Source of the DNA: an uncultured Crocinitomix sp.
Lineage (GTDB): Bacteria; Bacteroidota; Bacteroidia; Flavobacteriales_D; Crocinitomicaceae
Direction of reading: 5' to 3'
Length of the DNA stretch: 64,000 bases
Assembly: GCA_937136425.1 (NCBI GenBank)
Contig: CAKZON010000110.1
Location: 85,466-149,465, forward strand
The translations under genes were made by a program, and so were the position numbers. Of this stretch, positions 1 through 7,569 are shown in pieces; within the stretch, counting starts at the first letter, position 1; every line of letters starts with the position of its first letter. Under the pieces are notes generated by a model. That model was given only the letters and a program-made list of their open reading frames with translations. It did no database searches and was not told the origin of the DNA.

Positions 1-96
1 AAAATGGGACATGTAACAATTATAGCTGACACCATAGAAAGTGCAAAAAAAACAGCTATAAACGTTAAAGAAACACTGAAAGTAATTGGAGAATAA
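1..96 (+). CDS. purK: PurK C-terminal end (5-(carboxyamino)imidazole ribonucleotide synthase), partial
   Basis: Only the last 31 codons and the stop are present; the gene runs in from upstream. The fragment begins K-M-G-H-V-T-I, the conserved (R)KMGHVT segment found close to the C-terminus of PurK, an ATP-grasp enzyme that carboxylates aminoimidazole ribonucleotide in purine synthesis. purE, encoding the next enzyme of the same route, lies about 1 kb downstream, which supports the call. An acyltransferase reading frame overlaps the last 11 nt and separates the two genes. The fragment is short, so the identification rests on the motif and the context. Confidence 0.8.
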   Translation, partial: KMGHVTIIADTIESAKKTAINVKETLKVIGE

Positions 97-1099
97 GGTC
101 TATTTAAACCACGTTGAATGCATTAGGGCTTTTGCAGCCTTAGCTGTTGGCATTTATCATTTTACCAATTTTTCTGCAGAATCTGTTTTTATTCTTGGCG
201 AATCAACTCGTAAACTATTTACATTTGGAGCGCAAGGGGTTGAAATATTCTATATTGTCTCAGGCTTCATTATCCCTTATTCACTGTACAAAGGACGTTA
301 CTTAATCAAACATTACTTTCATTATGTTGCAAAAAGGTCGGTACGTTTGCTACCACCTTACCTTTTAACAATTGCTTTAATTATTGCAACAAGCTATTAT
401 ATTAACACCTATGTTTGGTATAGCGGCTACAATGTAGAATGGAGAAATATTGCAGCCAATGGACTTTTCATGGTGGATTTAATTCAAAGCATTCCTGAAT
501 TACTCGCACATTTCCCTGATAACTCTTGGATTAATCCCATATTCATTACGCTAAAGGTTGAATTCCAATTTTATTTAATAATTGGGCTTCTGTTACCAAT
601 AATGAAAAAACATACGGCATTTTTACTGGGTGTAACTGCATTACTATTGATACTAGGCGTATACGCCATTCCAAATCAAAATGTATTTGTTAATGCACCT
701 TACTTCCTCATAGGACTTGCAGCTTTTTACATTTTTGAAAATGGTTGGAATTGGATTTATGCTAGTATTTTAGGTTTATCATTAATCAGCCTTACGAGCT
801 TTTACGAGTGGCAAGATTTAATTGCTGCAATTATAGGCTTTAGTATGGTGTTATGGTTACCTAGAAAAATGAAATTTCTAAACTTTACTGGAAAAATTTC
901 TTATTCATTTTACTTAATCCATGGTTTAATTGGTGGAAATTTCCTCTATTTCAATTCTGACACTTATTTATTTCAAAACTATCCTGTTCTAATGATTATC
1001 TTTGCATTATTGTTGAGCTGGATAGGAGCGTTTATAATTTATTATTGCGTTGAAAAACCAAGTATTATTATCTCTAAAAAAATTAAATACAGACCTTAA
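86..1099 (+). CDS. Acyltransferase 3 family membrane protein
   Basis: This is a 337-residue integral membrane protein of the acyltransferase 3 (OafA/YrhL-like) family, which transfers acyl groups (often acetyl) to sugars or other envelope molecules. The N-terminus carries the family signature (ECIRAFAALAVGIYHF), and about ten hydrophobic segments follow, ending near VEKPSIII. The proposed start is TTG at 86, overlapping the purK stop by 11 nt; no ATG lies near the conserved N-terminus, so a TTG start with translational coupling to purK is the best reading. The length is near the family norm without an SGNH domain. It sits between purK and purE, which are usually adjacent. The substrate is unknown. 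Confidence 0.85.
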   Translation: MENKVYLNHVECIRAFAALAVGIYHFTNFSAESVFILGESTRKLFTFGAQGVEIFYIVSGFIIPYSLYKGRYLIKHYFHYVAKRSVRLLPPYLLTIALIIATSYYINTYVWYSGYNVEWRNIAANGLFMVDLIQSIPELLAHFPDNSWINPIFITLKVEFQFYLIIGLLLPIMKKHTAFLLGVTALLLILGVYAIPNQNVFVNAPYFLIGLAAFYIFENGWNWIYASILGLSLISLTSFYEWQDLIAAIIGFSMVLWLPRKMKFLNFTGKISYSFYLIHGLIGGNFLYFNSDTYLFQNYPVLMIIFALLLSWIGAFIIYYCVEKPSIIISKKIKYRP

Positions 1100-1110
1100 A
1101 ATAAGTGCAT

Positions 1111-1602
1111 ATGATTGAAGTTGGTATAATCATGGGAAGCAATTCTGATCTTCCAGTAATGCAGCAAGCTGCTGATATATTAAAAGAATTAGGCATTGCC
1201 TTTGAAATGACTGTTGTGTCTGCACACAGAACTCCTGAGCGCATGTTTGATTATGGCAAAGAAGCACATAAAAGAGGAATCAAAGTAATTATAGCAGGTG
1301 CTGGTGGTGCTGCACATTTACCTGGAATGATGGCTTCAATTACGCCGCTTCCGGTTGTTGGAGTACCAATTAAATCGAGCAATTCTATTGATGGATGGGA
1401 TTCTATTTTATCGATCTTACAAATGCCTGGCGGAATCCCTGTTGCTACAGTAGCATTAAACGGAGCAAAAAATGCAGGTATTTTAGCTGCAAGTATCATT
1501 GGAGCATCTAACACAGAAGTTTTAGAACGGATTGTGACTTATAAGCAAACGTTAAAGGAAAAGGTGTTGCGCACTGCGGAAGAAATGGAAAAAAATGCGT
1601 AA
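1111..1602 (+). CDS. purE: N5-carboxyaminoimidazole ribonucleotide mutase
   Basis: Class I PurE, converting N5-CAIR to CAIR in de novo purine synthesis in the cytoplasm. The N-terminal GIIMGSNSDLPVM motif (phosphate/substrate loop), the SAHRTPERM motif and the GAGGAAHLPGM segment are all present, and the protein has the usual length of about 163 residues. I chose ATG 1111; an in-frame GTG at 1105 would add only two residues. It begins 11 nt after the acyltransferase stop and is probably transcribed with purK and that gene. Confidence 0.95.
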   Translation: MIEVGIIMGSNSDLPVMQQAADILKELGIAFEMTVVSAHRTPERMFDYGKEAHKRGIKVIIAGAGGAAHLPGMMASITPLPVVGVPIKSSNSIDGWDSILSILQMPGGIPVATVALNGAKNAGILAASIIGASNTEVLERIVTYKQTLKEKVLRTAEEMEKNA

Positions 1603-1622
1603 AGGCAATAAAATGAATGCCC

Positions 1623-1637
1623 TAAGCGTTACGCTTA
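1623..1637. promoter_or_regulatory. 15-nt perfect palindrome, candidate MarR operator
   Basis: TAAGCGTTACGCTTA is a perfect 7-bp inverted repeat around one central base. The one-base spacer is too short for an RNA hairpin, which points to a protein-binding dyad. It lies 45 nt upstream of the marR-type gene and just upstream of a TAnnTTTG box (TAAATTTG, 1654-1661), so a bound repressor would cover the -33 region. MarR proteins usually bind such dyads and regulate themselves; that this one does so here is inference. Confidence 0.45.
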
Positions 1638-1681
1638 ATTACTAGATTTCAATTAAATTTGCAATATAAATTAAGAGTTAG

Positions 1682-2140
1682 ATGAGAATTGAGGATGAAA
1701 TTCAGTCAAGTTTCAAAAGTGATTATCATAAGCTAGTTGTAAACTTGCATTTTACATATATGCGCCTAACTGAGAACTTTCAGTGCATATTAAAAAAGCA
1801 TGACTTAACCCCTACCCAATTCAATGTTTTGCGCATTCTTAGAGGTCAAAAACAAACACCTGCAAGCATTGGGTTGATCAAAGAACGAATGATAGAGCGT
1901 AACTCTGATGTTAGTCGCGTGATAGACCGTTTGCTCAAAAAGGATATTATTGAGCGTAAAGAAAATAAATTAGATAGACGTCAGAGAGACATTATCATCA
2001 ATCAAAAAGGACTAGACCTACTAGAAACTATTGATAGTTCTGAAGCTAATTTTATTCAATCTATCGAGCATGTATCTGAAGAGGAAATTAAAATAATGAA
2101 TGATTTGTTGGATAAAATTCGTTCAAAACCAGAAGGATAG
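1682..2140 (+). CDS. MarR family transcriptional regulator
   Basis: A 152-residue winged-helix protein of the MarR family. It shows the usual order: N-terminal dimerisation helix, the segment LTPTQFNVLRILRGQ (residues about 41-55), a recognition helix near ERNSDVSRVIDRLLKK, and the wing with the conserved D-x-R-R region (ENKLDRRQRDIII). A C-terminal helix completes the dimer. Family members sense small ligands or redox state and repress nearby genes. The DUF3817 membrane protein 63 nt downstream is the likely co-transcribed partner. The upstream palindrome at 1623-1637 suggests autoregulation. Confidence 0.9.
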   Translation: MRIEDEIQSSFKSDYHKLVVNLHFTYMRLTENFQCILKKHDLTPTQFNVLRILRGQKQTPASIGLIKERMIERNSDVSRVIDRLLKKDIIERKENKLDRRQRDIIINQKGLDLLETIDSSEANFIQSIEHVSEEEIKIMNDLLDKIRSKPEG

Positions 2141-2203
2141 ATTAATTTTTTCTTCTAACATATTTAATTTACCCTTATATTTATTCCATAAGATTTAACA
2201 CCA

Positions 2204-2494
2204 ATGTTTAAAACAAATTTAGGATTATTGCGGATAATTGGCTTACTTGAGGGAATTTCGTTTTTGGTACTAATGTTCATTGCAATGCCACTCAAATACA
2301 TTTGGGAACGCCCTGAACTAATTTTCTCGACAGGAATGGCACATGGCTTATTAATAATACTTTATGTGTTTTTTGTTCTTTTAGTTGGCTACCAATTAAA
2401 ATGGAAATTCAACCATATCTTCTGGGCACTTTTAGCCTCTCTTATTCCTTTTGGAACTTTCATTGCTGATAAGAAATTGTTTAGAAACGCTTAG
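2204..2494 (+). CDS. DUF3817 family small integral membrane protein
   Basis: A 96-residue protein with three predicted membrane segments (about residues 8-29, 44-65 and 70-85). The opening LRIIGLLEGISFLVL and the motif near MAHGLLIILYVF match the DUF3817 (YdzA-like) family as I remember it. The function is unknown. It follows the MarR gene by 63 nt and is followed by a terminator, so the two probably form a two-gene unit in which the membrane protein is the regulated output. Confidence 0.8.
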   Translation: MFKTNLGLLRIIGLLEGISFLVLMFIAMPLKYIWERPELIFSTGMAHGLLIILYVFFVLLVGYQLKWKFNHIFWALLASLIPFGTFIADKKLFRNA

Positions 2495-2520
2495 TGTAAA
2501 CAATAGATATCCTAACAAAA

Positions 2521-2553
2521 AACGAGCTAAAAAATCAGTTAGCTGTTTTTTTT
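2521..2553 (+). terminator. Rho-independent terminator after the DUF3817 gene
   Basis: An AGCTAA/TTAGCT stem (2525-2530 with 2539-2544) is followed directly by eight T residues (2546-2553). The stem is short, but the T-tract is strong and it lies 30 nt after the gene's stop. Confidence 0.65.
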
Positions 2554-2617
2554 GTGTGCCGTAATCCAATTCAGTAACCACATTTCAGTACAATATTCTC
2601 GAAAATATATTTCTTTT

Positions 2618-2625
2618 TATTTTTG
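2618..2625 (+). promoter_or_regulatory. Candidate -7 box for the TonB-dependent receptor
   Basis: TATTTTTG matches the Bacteroidota TAnnTTTG element and lies 48 nt before the receptor ATG. I see no clear -33 TTG at the usual spacing, so this is a candidate only. Confidence 0.35.
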
Positions 2626-2673
2626 GACTAGGGTAAATGATTTTAATTGCGACTGTAATAAAAAACCAGTTGA

Positions 2674-4950
2674 ATGAAACTATTATCTCTTTTATCCCTT
2701 CTCTTTATTTCGCAATTACTTATTGCACAAGAAATGGTTACCTTAAGTGGCTATGTCAAAGACAATAAAGAAGAATTACTTTATGCAAAAATCTATATTC
2801 CAGCCTTACAAACCGGAGTAATTTCTAATGAATATGGATTTTACTCTATTGAGGTTCCTAAAAAAGAATCGTACACAGTTATCATCTCTCATTTAAGTCA
2901 TGGAGAAACCAAATTAACAGTTGCAGCCTTGCAAAATACTTCAATTGACTTGGTAATGGAAGATTCTGACAATGTTTTAGAAACAGTCGAAGTAAAAGCA
3001 ATAAAATCAGAAGCAAAAGAAGCAATTGAATCAACCGAAATGAGTGTTGTCAAATTAGACATTCAAAAAGCAAAACTACTGCCTTCAATCGGAGGTGAAA
3101 CAGATGTTTTAAAAGTAGCACAATTATTACCGGGTATCAACCGCGGTGGCGAAGGAGGAACAAGTTTTTTTGTCCGCGGTGGTGACGGAGATCAAAACTT
3201 AATATTAGTAGATGAAGCAACAGTTTATAATCCAGGGCATTTATTTGGATTTTTCTCTGTATTTAATCCTGATGTGATAAAGGACATGCGAATTTATAAA
3301 GGCGGTTTTCCAGCCAATTACGGAGGGCGTCTGTCATCAGTTACGGACATTCGAATGAAGGAAGGTGACATGAATAAATTACGTGTAGAAGGTGGAATTG
3401 GTTTATTATCATCCCGATTAACAGTAGAAGCTCCAATTTGGAAAGATCGTATTTCTTTCATGGTATCAGGCAGAAGAACTTATATTGATAAAGTACTTAA
3501 AGCTGTTGGGCAAGACCTCCCCTACTATTTCTACGACCTTAATGGAAAAATTAATTTTAAGGCTTCAAAAAAGGATCGTATTTATTTAAGTTCTTATTTT
3601 GGTGATGATGTTTTGTCATATAATTCCAATGAGGCAGACTCTTCCTCGGCTTTTGGCTTTGGATTTAATCTTGGAAACTTTACACAAACACTTCGTTGGA
3701 ACCATGTATTTAGCGCAAAATTATTTTCCAACTTATCATTAATTCATACGCGTTTCAAATACAATATTCGCGGACAGTATGCGGATAATCAAATATTAAT
3801 TAAAAGCGCCGTGCGAGATTTGGGCGCCAAATATGCCTTTACTTATTTCAAATCTAACGAGACAAAATTCAAATTTGGAACAGAGCTCATTAGTCACAAC
3901 TTCAGACCAAATGTCTTAAGTACGTCAGGTGAAATTGGGGAATTCTTAGAAAACCAAGAAGGAAAATTATTGCAAACATTTGAAGGAGCTGTTTATGGAA
4001 ACATTCGTCATGAATTTTCCAGAAGGTTAACTTTTTCAGGAGGTTTAAGATTATCTGCTAGTATGCCTAAAGGAAAAATTTATGGCGGAATTGAACCTCG
4101 TGCAAACTTTAAATATACCCTTGGAGAAAATTCATCCTTAAAGTTTTCTTATTCAAGAATGACACAATATATGCACCGTGTATCAAGCTCGTCTGTTGCA
4201 TTACCAACAGATTTATGGTATCCCATTTCTGCAGGTGTTCGTCCACAAAGTGCTGATCAAGTTGCAGCAGGTTATAATTTGTATTTACCAAAGCTAAAAT
4301 CATCTTTAGTGGTAGAAACTTATGGTAAGTATATGAAAGGATTGACGGAGTATAAAGAAGGTAGCAACCTTATTTTGAATGATAATTTCGAAGAATTATT
4401 AGTACAAGGGCGTGGCTGGAGCTATGGCGCAGAATTCCTATTAAGAAAAGATGAAGGACGATTAACGGGTTGGTTGGGCTACACCCTTTCTTGGACAAAA
4501 CGTCAATTTGATGAAATCAATAATGGTAAAGCCTTTTTTGCAAAATATGATCGGCGCCATTATTTAACAGCTGTAGGAACGTTTGAATTAACAAAACGCA
4601 TTTACTTTTCTGCTGTATTCGAATATGCAACTGGAGCAAGATTCACACCTATTACGGGGCAATATGTTCAACCAAATGCAGGCTTAACTGGTGTAGAAAT
4701 AATTCCAATTTTTGCAGAAAAGAACTCTTATAAAATGTCATCATCTCACCGCTTAGACGTCAATTTTGTATTCAAGTCTAAACCAGAAAAAAAGTTTCAA
4801 ACTGAATGGCACGTGGGAGCATACAACGTATATAACAGAGCAACACCTTATCAAATTAAAATTACGCAAGGAGATGATGGAGCCATGAAATATACACAAC
4901 CTGGCTTATTTGGCTTTATTCCTTCTGTTGCATTTAACTTTAAATTTTAA
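2674..4950 (+). CDS. TonB-dependent outer-membrane receptor with CarboxypepD_reg-like domain
   Basis: A 758-residue outer-membrane transporter. Residues 1-18 form a signal peptide ending LLIAQ. A CarboxypepD_reg-like domain follows (about 20-95; VTLSGYVKD ... GFYSIEVP), then the plug (about 120-225; LLPGINRGGEGGTSFFVRGG and the ANYGGRLSSVTDIRM segment), then a C-terminal beta-barrel ending in the aromatic FNFKF. Such receptors use TonB energy to import ligands across the outer membrane; the ligand cannot be read here. The following lipoprotein, 4 nt downstream, is DUF4249-like, a pairing common in Bacteroidota. There is no SusD gene, so this is not a classical polysaccharide locus. Confidence 0.93.
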   Translation: MKLLSLLSLLFISQLLIAQEMVTLSGYVKDNKEELLYAKIYIPALQTGVISNEYGFYSIEVPKKESYTVIISHLSHGETKLTVAALQNTSIDLVMEDSDNVLETVEVKAIKSEAKEAIESTEMSVVKLDIQKAKLLPSIGGETDVLKVAQLLPGINRGGEGGTSFFVRGGDGDQNLILVDEATVYNPGHLFGFFSVFNPDVIKDMRIYKGGFPANYGGRLSSVTDIRMKEGDMNKLRVEGGIGLLSSRLTVEAPIWKDRISFMVSGRRTYIDKVLKAVGQDLPYYFYDLNGKINFKASKKDRIYLSSYFGDDVLSYNSNEADSSSAFGFGFNLGNFTQTLRWNHVFSAKLFSNLSLIHTRFKYNIRGQYADNQILIKSAVRDLGAKYAFTYFKSNETKFKFGTELISHNFRPNVLSTSGEIGEFLENQEGKLLQTFEGAVYGNIRHEFSRRLTFSGGLRLSASMPKGKIYGGIEPRANFKYTLGENSSLKFSYSRMTQYMHRVSSSSVALPTDLWYPISAGVRPQSADQVAAGYNLYLPKLKSSLVVETYGKYMKGLTEYKEGSNLILNDNFEELLVQGRGWSYGAEFLLRKDEGRLTGWLGYTLSWTKRQFDEINNGKAFFAKYDRRHYLTAVGTFELTKRIYFSAVFEYATGARFTPITGQYVQPNAGLTGVEIIPIFAEKNSYKMSSSHRLDVNFVFKSKPEKKFQTEWHVGAYNVYNRATPYQIKITQGDDGAMKYTQPGLFGFIPSVAFNFKF

Positions 4951-4954
4951 AATC

Positions 4955-5803
4955 ATGAAATTGAAAACCATAATATTTTTATTATTCCCAATAGCCTTTA
5001 TCTCTTGTCGACCAAAAGATATTGATATAAAAGTTGAACCAAGTGAATCTAAACTTGTTGTATTCTCACATGTTATACCAAACAGCTATATGCTTGTTTC
5101 ACTGACAAAAAGTTTCTCAGCACTTGAACCTCAAGAAAACGTAAATGTTGAAGATTTACTAGTTGGCGGAGCAGATGTATCTGTAAAATTTGACGGTGAG
5201 ACAGTTAATTTTTATGAATTATCTTATGGATTATACGCGAGTTTAGAAACACCTACAACTGCAGGAATCAATTATGAATTTACTGCAATTAAGGATAATG
5301 ACACTATAACCGCATTGAGCACTATGTTAGCACAATCAACATTTGAAACAGTTACTCCAATCATAACAGAAACTGCAACAGATACTACTTCGTCTATCAA
5401 GGTTTCCTTTAACGACAATCCATCAGAAGATAACTGGTACATTATTAATGTTTATAAAAAAGGTGCTGCTGAAGCAACAGATGGTATTGATGGAGTTAAC
5501 TTTTTTGGAAACGGATCAAACGTATTGGCTAAAACGGTACTTTTAAGTGATAATGAAATTCCTGGAATGTATGAATCAACATTGAAACTAGACAATGTTC
5601 ATCATTCAGACAGTATAGTTGTTACATTGTCAAACATTGGAGAGGAATATTTTAATTATTTAAATTTGAAACAAGGAACAGGAAATGTTTTTACTAACTT
5701 GAACTTAGAGCCGGTTAACTACCCTAGCAACGTAAACAATGGATATGGTTTTTTCAATACGCACTATCCAGACATTAGATTCTACGACCTGTCTGAGTTC
5801 TAA
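4955..5803 (+). CDS. DUF4249-like surface/periplasmic lipoprotein
   Basis: A 282-residue lipoprotein whose signal peptide ends in a lipobox (IAFISC, Cys about residue 18). ATG 4955 lies 4 nt after the receptor stop and gives a compact signal peptide; an upstream in-frame extension into the receptor gene adds no plausible sequence. The beta-rich body (VVFSHVIPNSYMLVSLTKSFS, the GADVSVKF segment, NWYIINVY) fits the DUF4249 family that partners TonB-dependent receptors. The role is unproven, probably ligand capture or receptor accessory. It forms one operon with the receptor. Confidence 0.8.
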   Translation: MKLKTIIFLLFPIAFISCRPKDIDIKVEPSESKLVVFSHVIPNSYMLVSLTKSFSALEPQENVNVEDLLVGGADVSVKFDGETVNFYELSYGLYASLETPTTAGINYEFTAIKDNDTITALSTMLAQSTFETVTPIITETATDTTSSIKVSFNDNPSEDNWYIINVYKKGAAEATDGIDGVNFFGNGSNVLAKTVLLSDNEIPGMYESTLKLDNVHHSDSIVVTLSNIGEEYFNYLNLKQGTGNVFTNLNLEPVNYPSNVNNGYGFFNTHYPDIRFYDLSEF

Positions 5804-5837
5804 TTAGAAAAGACAAATTGACATATTAAACTGCGCA

Positions 5838-6221
5838 ATGAAAAACGACTACACGAAACAGAATTCCAGACCTATTGTTGAGGTTCAATTAAGCAATAAT
5901 GATAAACCATTAGCTGTTTTCACACATAAAACATTGCGCCCAGTTTTAAAGCAACTTCATGTAACAATCTGTACTATAGTAGATAATGATAAAAATTTAA
6001 AGATTTCTAACATTTCAATAGACAAGGAAGCTCAAAACACCACTTACCTAAAATCTTTTCTCCAAAAAAACGCAGAGACAAGAAACTTAGTGATTGGTGC
6101 TATAGTTGGCAATTTGTCTACCGAAGAACTCACCTTTTACCTACAACATCAAAAAGAAGCAAACCGAAGAATAATTGAAATGGTAATTACGAGATATTTA
6201 TCTCAAATGAATGAAGGTTAG
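5838..6221 (+). CDS. Hypothetical protein, 127 aa
   Basis: I do not recognise a family. The protein is soluble, without a signal peptide or membrane segment. Its N-terminal half looks beta-rich (RPIVEVQLSNNDKPLAVFTHK) and its C-terminal half helical (STEELTFYLQHQKEANRRIIEMVITRYL). It begins 35 nt after the lipoprotein gene and could be the third gene of that operon. Its 3' end overlaps the convergent aroQ stop by 4 nt. It is likely real, given codon use and position. Confidence 0.6.
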   Translation: MKNDYTKQNSRPIVEVQLSNNDKPLAVFTHKTLRPVLKQLHVTICTIVDNDKNLKISNISIDKEAQNTTYLKSFLQKNAETRNLVIGAIVGNLSTEELTFYLQHQKEANRRIIEMVITRYLSQMNEG

Positions 6222-6637
6222 TCTATGAAATAGTTTAACCCTAATTCGTAAGATTTTAATCCAAATCCAAATACGCATCCTACACAAACTGGAGAAATTA
6301 AAGATTCATGCCGAAATGATTCTCGTTTTGTAATGTTAGAGATATGAACTTCTACAACAGGTGTATCTACCGCTGCAATTGCGTCTCTAATTGCAACCGA
6401 AGTATGCGTATAACCTGCAGCATTTAAAACAATTCCGTCCCATTTAGATTCTTGAACTTTATTAACCAATTCACCTTCCAAATTACTTTGAAAGTAAGTT
6501 AGTTCTATGGTTGGAAACTTTGTTTTGAGTTCCACAAAATAATCTTCAAAACTTTTAGCACCATAAGTTTCAGGCTCGCGTTTTCCAAGTAAATTTAAAT
6601 TTGGACCATTTAATACTAAAATTTGTTTTGCACGCAT
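6218..6637 (-). CDS. aroQ: Type II 3-dehydroquinate dehydratase
   Basis: AroQ makes 3-dehydroshikimate from 3-dehydroquinate in the shikimate pathway (cytoplasmic dodecamer). The signature ILVLNGPNLNLLGKREPETYG is at the N-terminus and contains the catalytic Tyr region; NAAGYTHTSVAIRDA, VEVHISNITKRE and FRHES (catalytic His region) follow in order. The length of about 139 residues is normal. Two adjacent ATG codons exist (6640, 6637). I prefer 6637, because a TAnnTTTG box at 6645-6652 ends 8 nt before it, the same spacing seen at other predicted leaderless genes here. The 5' end overlaps the divergent xerD gene. Confidence 0.95.
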   Translation of the reverse strand: MRAKQILVLNGPNLNLLGKREPETYGAKSFEDYFVELKTKFPTIELTYFQSNLEGELVNKVQESKWDGIVLNAAGYTHTSVAIRDAIAAVDTPVVEVHISNITKRESFRHESLISPVCVGCVFGFGLKSYELGLNYFID

Positions 6638-7539
6638 CATGGATCAAATATAGGAAGGATTATCAAAGTTATTTGAAAATTGAAAAATCTTTGTCTGAGA
6701 ATAGTATTCTGGCTTATTTGCGCGACTACGATAAATTAATGCAGTATTTGGAAATTACCAACAACGGAAAATCTCCTAAGGAAATCGAATTATCTGATTT
6801 GCAAGAAATGATTCGTTGGATAAGTGAAATGGGAATATCTGCACGTTCACAAGCGCGAATTATATCAGGATTACGCAATTTTTTCTTTTTTCTGATTTTA
6901 GAAGATGAAATAGAAATTGATCCTACCGAATTATTGGATCTACCCAAAATTGGAAAAAAACTACCTGAAGTTTTAGACAAAAATGAAATTGATGCCTTGT
7001 TAGGAGCAATTGATCTCTCTAAAAATGAAGGACACCGTAACCGTGCAATTATTGAAACACTCTACAGTTGTGGACTCCGTGTTAGCGAATTGATTGGATT
7101 AAAAATAACCAATCTCTATTTTGATGAAGGCTTTATTCGAGTAATAGGAAAAGGAAATAAAGAACGCCTAGTTCCGGTAAGTCCTTCAGTTGAAAAAGAA
7201 GTAAACCTCTATCGCAATCACATTCGTGTACATCAGGATATTAAACCGGGACACGAAGATATTCTATTTTTAAACAGGCGCGGTAAACAACTCACCCGTG
7301 TAATGATTTTCACCATTGTGAAACAATTAGCAGAAGCAATTGGTTTACATAAAAACATTAGTCCACATACATTTAGACATTCTTTTGCTACACACATGGT
7401 AGAAAACGGCGCCAATTTAAGGGCTATCCAGGAAATGTTAGGACATGAATCTATTAGCACTACAGAAATTTACACCCATTTAAGTGACGATTTATTGAAA
7501 GAGGCAATCACTACTTATCATCCAAGAAATCAACGTTAA
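6628..7539 (+). CDS. xerD: Tyrosine recombinase XerD-like
   Basis: Site-specific tyrosine recombinase that resolves chromosome dimers at dif with a partner (XerC/FtsK). The N-terminal SAM-like core-binding domain covers about residues 1-95 (YQSYLKIEKSLSENSILAYLRD). The catalytic domain shows the first Arg in SCGLRVSEL, then HTFRHSFATHM (H-x-x-R), LGHESISTTEIYTHL with the second His and the nucleophilic Tyr. There is no ATG near the conserved N-terminus: the only ATG (6640) is out of frame and meets a stop at once. In-frame TTG codons at 6628 and 6601 are the options; 6628 gives a normal-length protein. Either choice overlaps the 5' end of aroQ on the other strand. Confidence 0.9.
   Translation: MHASWIKYRKDYQSYLKIEKSLSENSILAYLRDYDKLMQYLEITNNGKSPKEIELSDLQEMIRWISEMGISARSQARIISGLRNFFFFLILEDEIEIDPTELLDLPKIGKKLPEVLDKNEIDALLGAIDLSKNEGHRNRAIIETLYSCGLRVSELIGLKITNLYFDEGFIRVIGKGNKERLVPVSPSVEKEVNLYRNHIRVHQDIKPGHEDILFLNRRGKQLTRVMIFTIVKQLAEAIGLHKNISPHTFRHSFATHMVENGANLRAIQEMLGHESISTTEIYTHLSDDLLKEAITTYHPRNQR
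6645..6652 (-). promoter_or_regulatory. Candidate -7 box of aroQ, inside xerD
   Basis: On the minus strand this reads TATATTTG, a full match to TAnnTTTG, and its last base is 8 nt from the ATG at 6637. Transcription would begin at or next to the start codon. The box lies within the first codons of xerD. A second match (TAACTTTG) lies at 6664-6671. Confidence 0.4.
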
Positions 7540-7556
7540 TTCCCAATTTTATTGAC

Positions 7557-7564
7557 TAATTTTA
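7557..7564 (+). promoter_or_regulatory. Candidate -7 box of ribD
   Basis: TAATTTTA matches TAnnTTTG at seven of eight positions and ends 6 nt before the ribD ATG at 7570, predicting a leaderless or nearly leaderless transcript. An in-frame upstream TTG (7552) would lie before the box and is unlikely to be used. Confidence 0.35.
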
Positions 7565-7569
7565 GCGCC

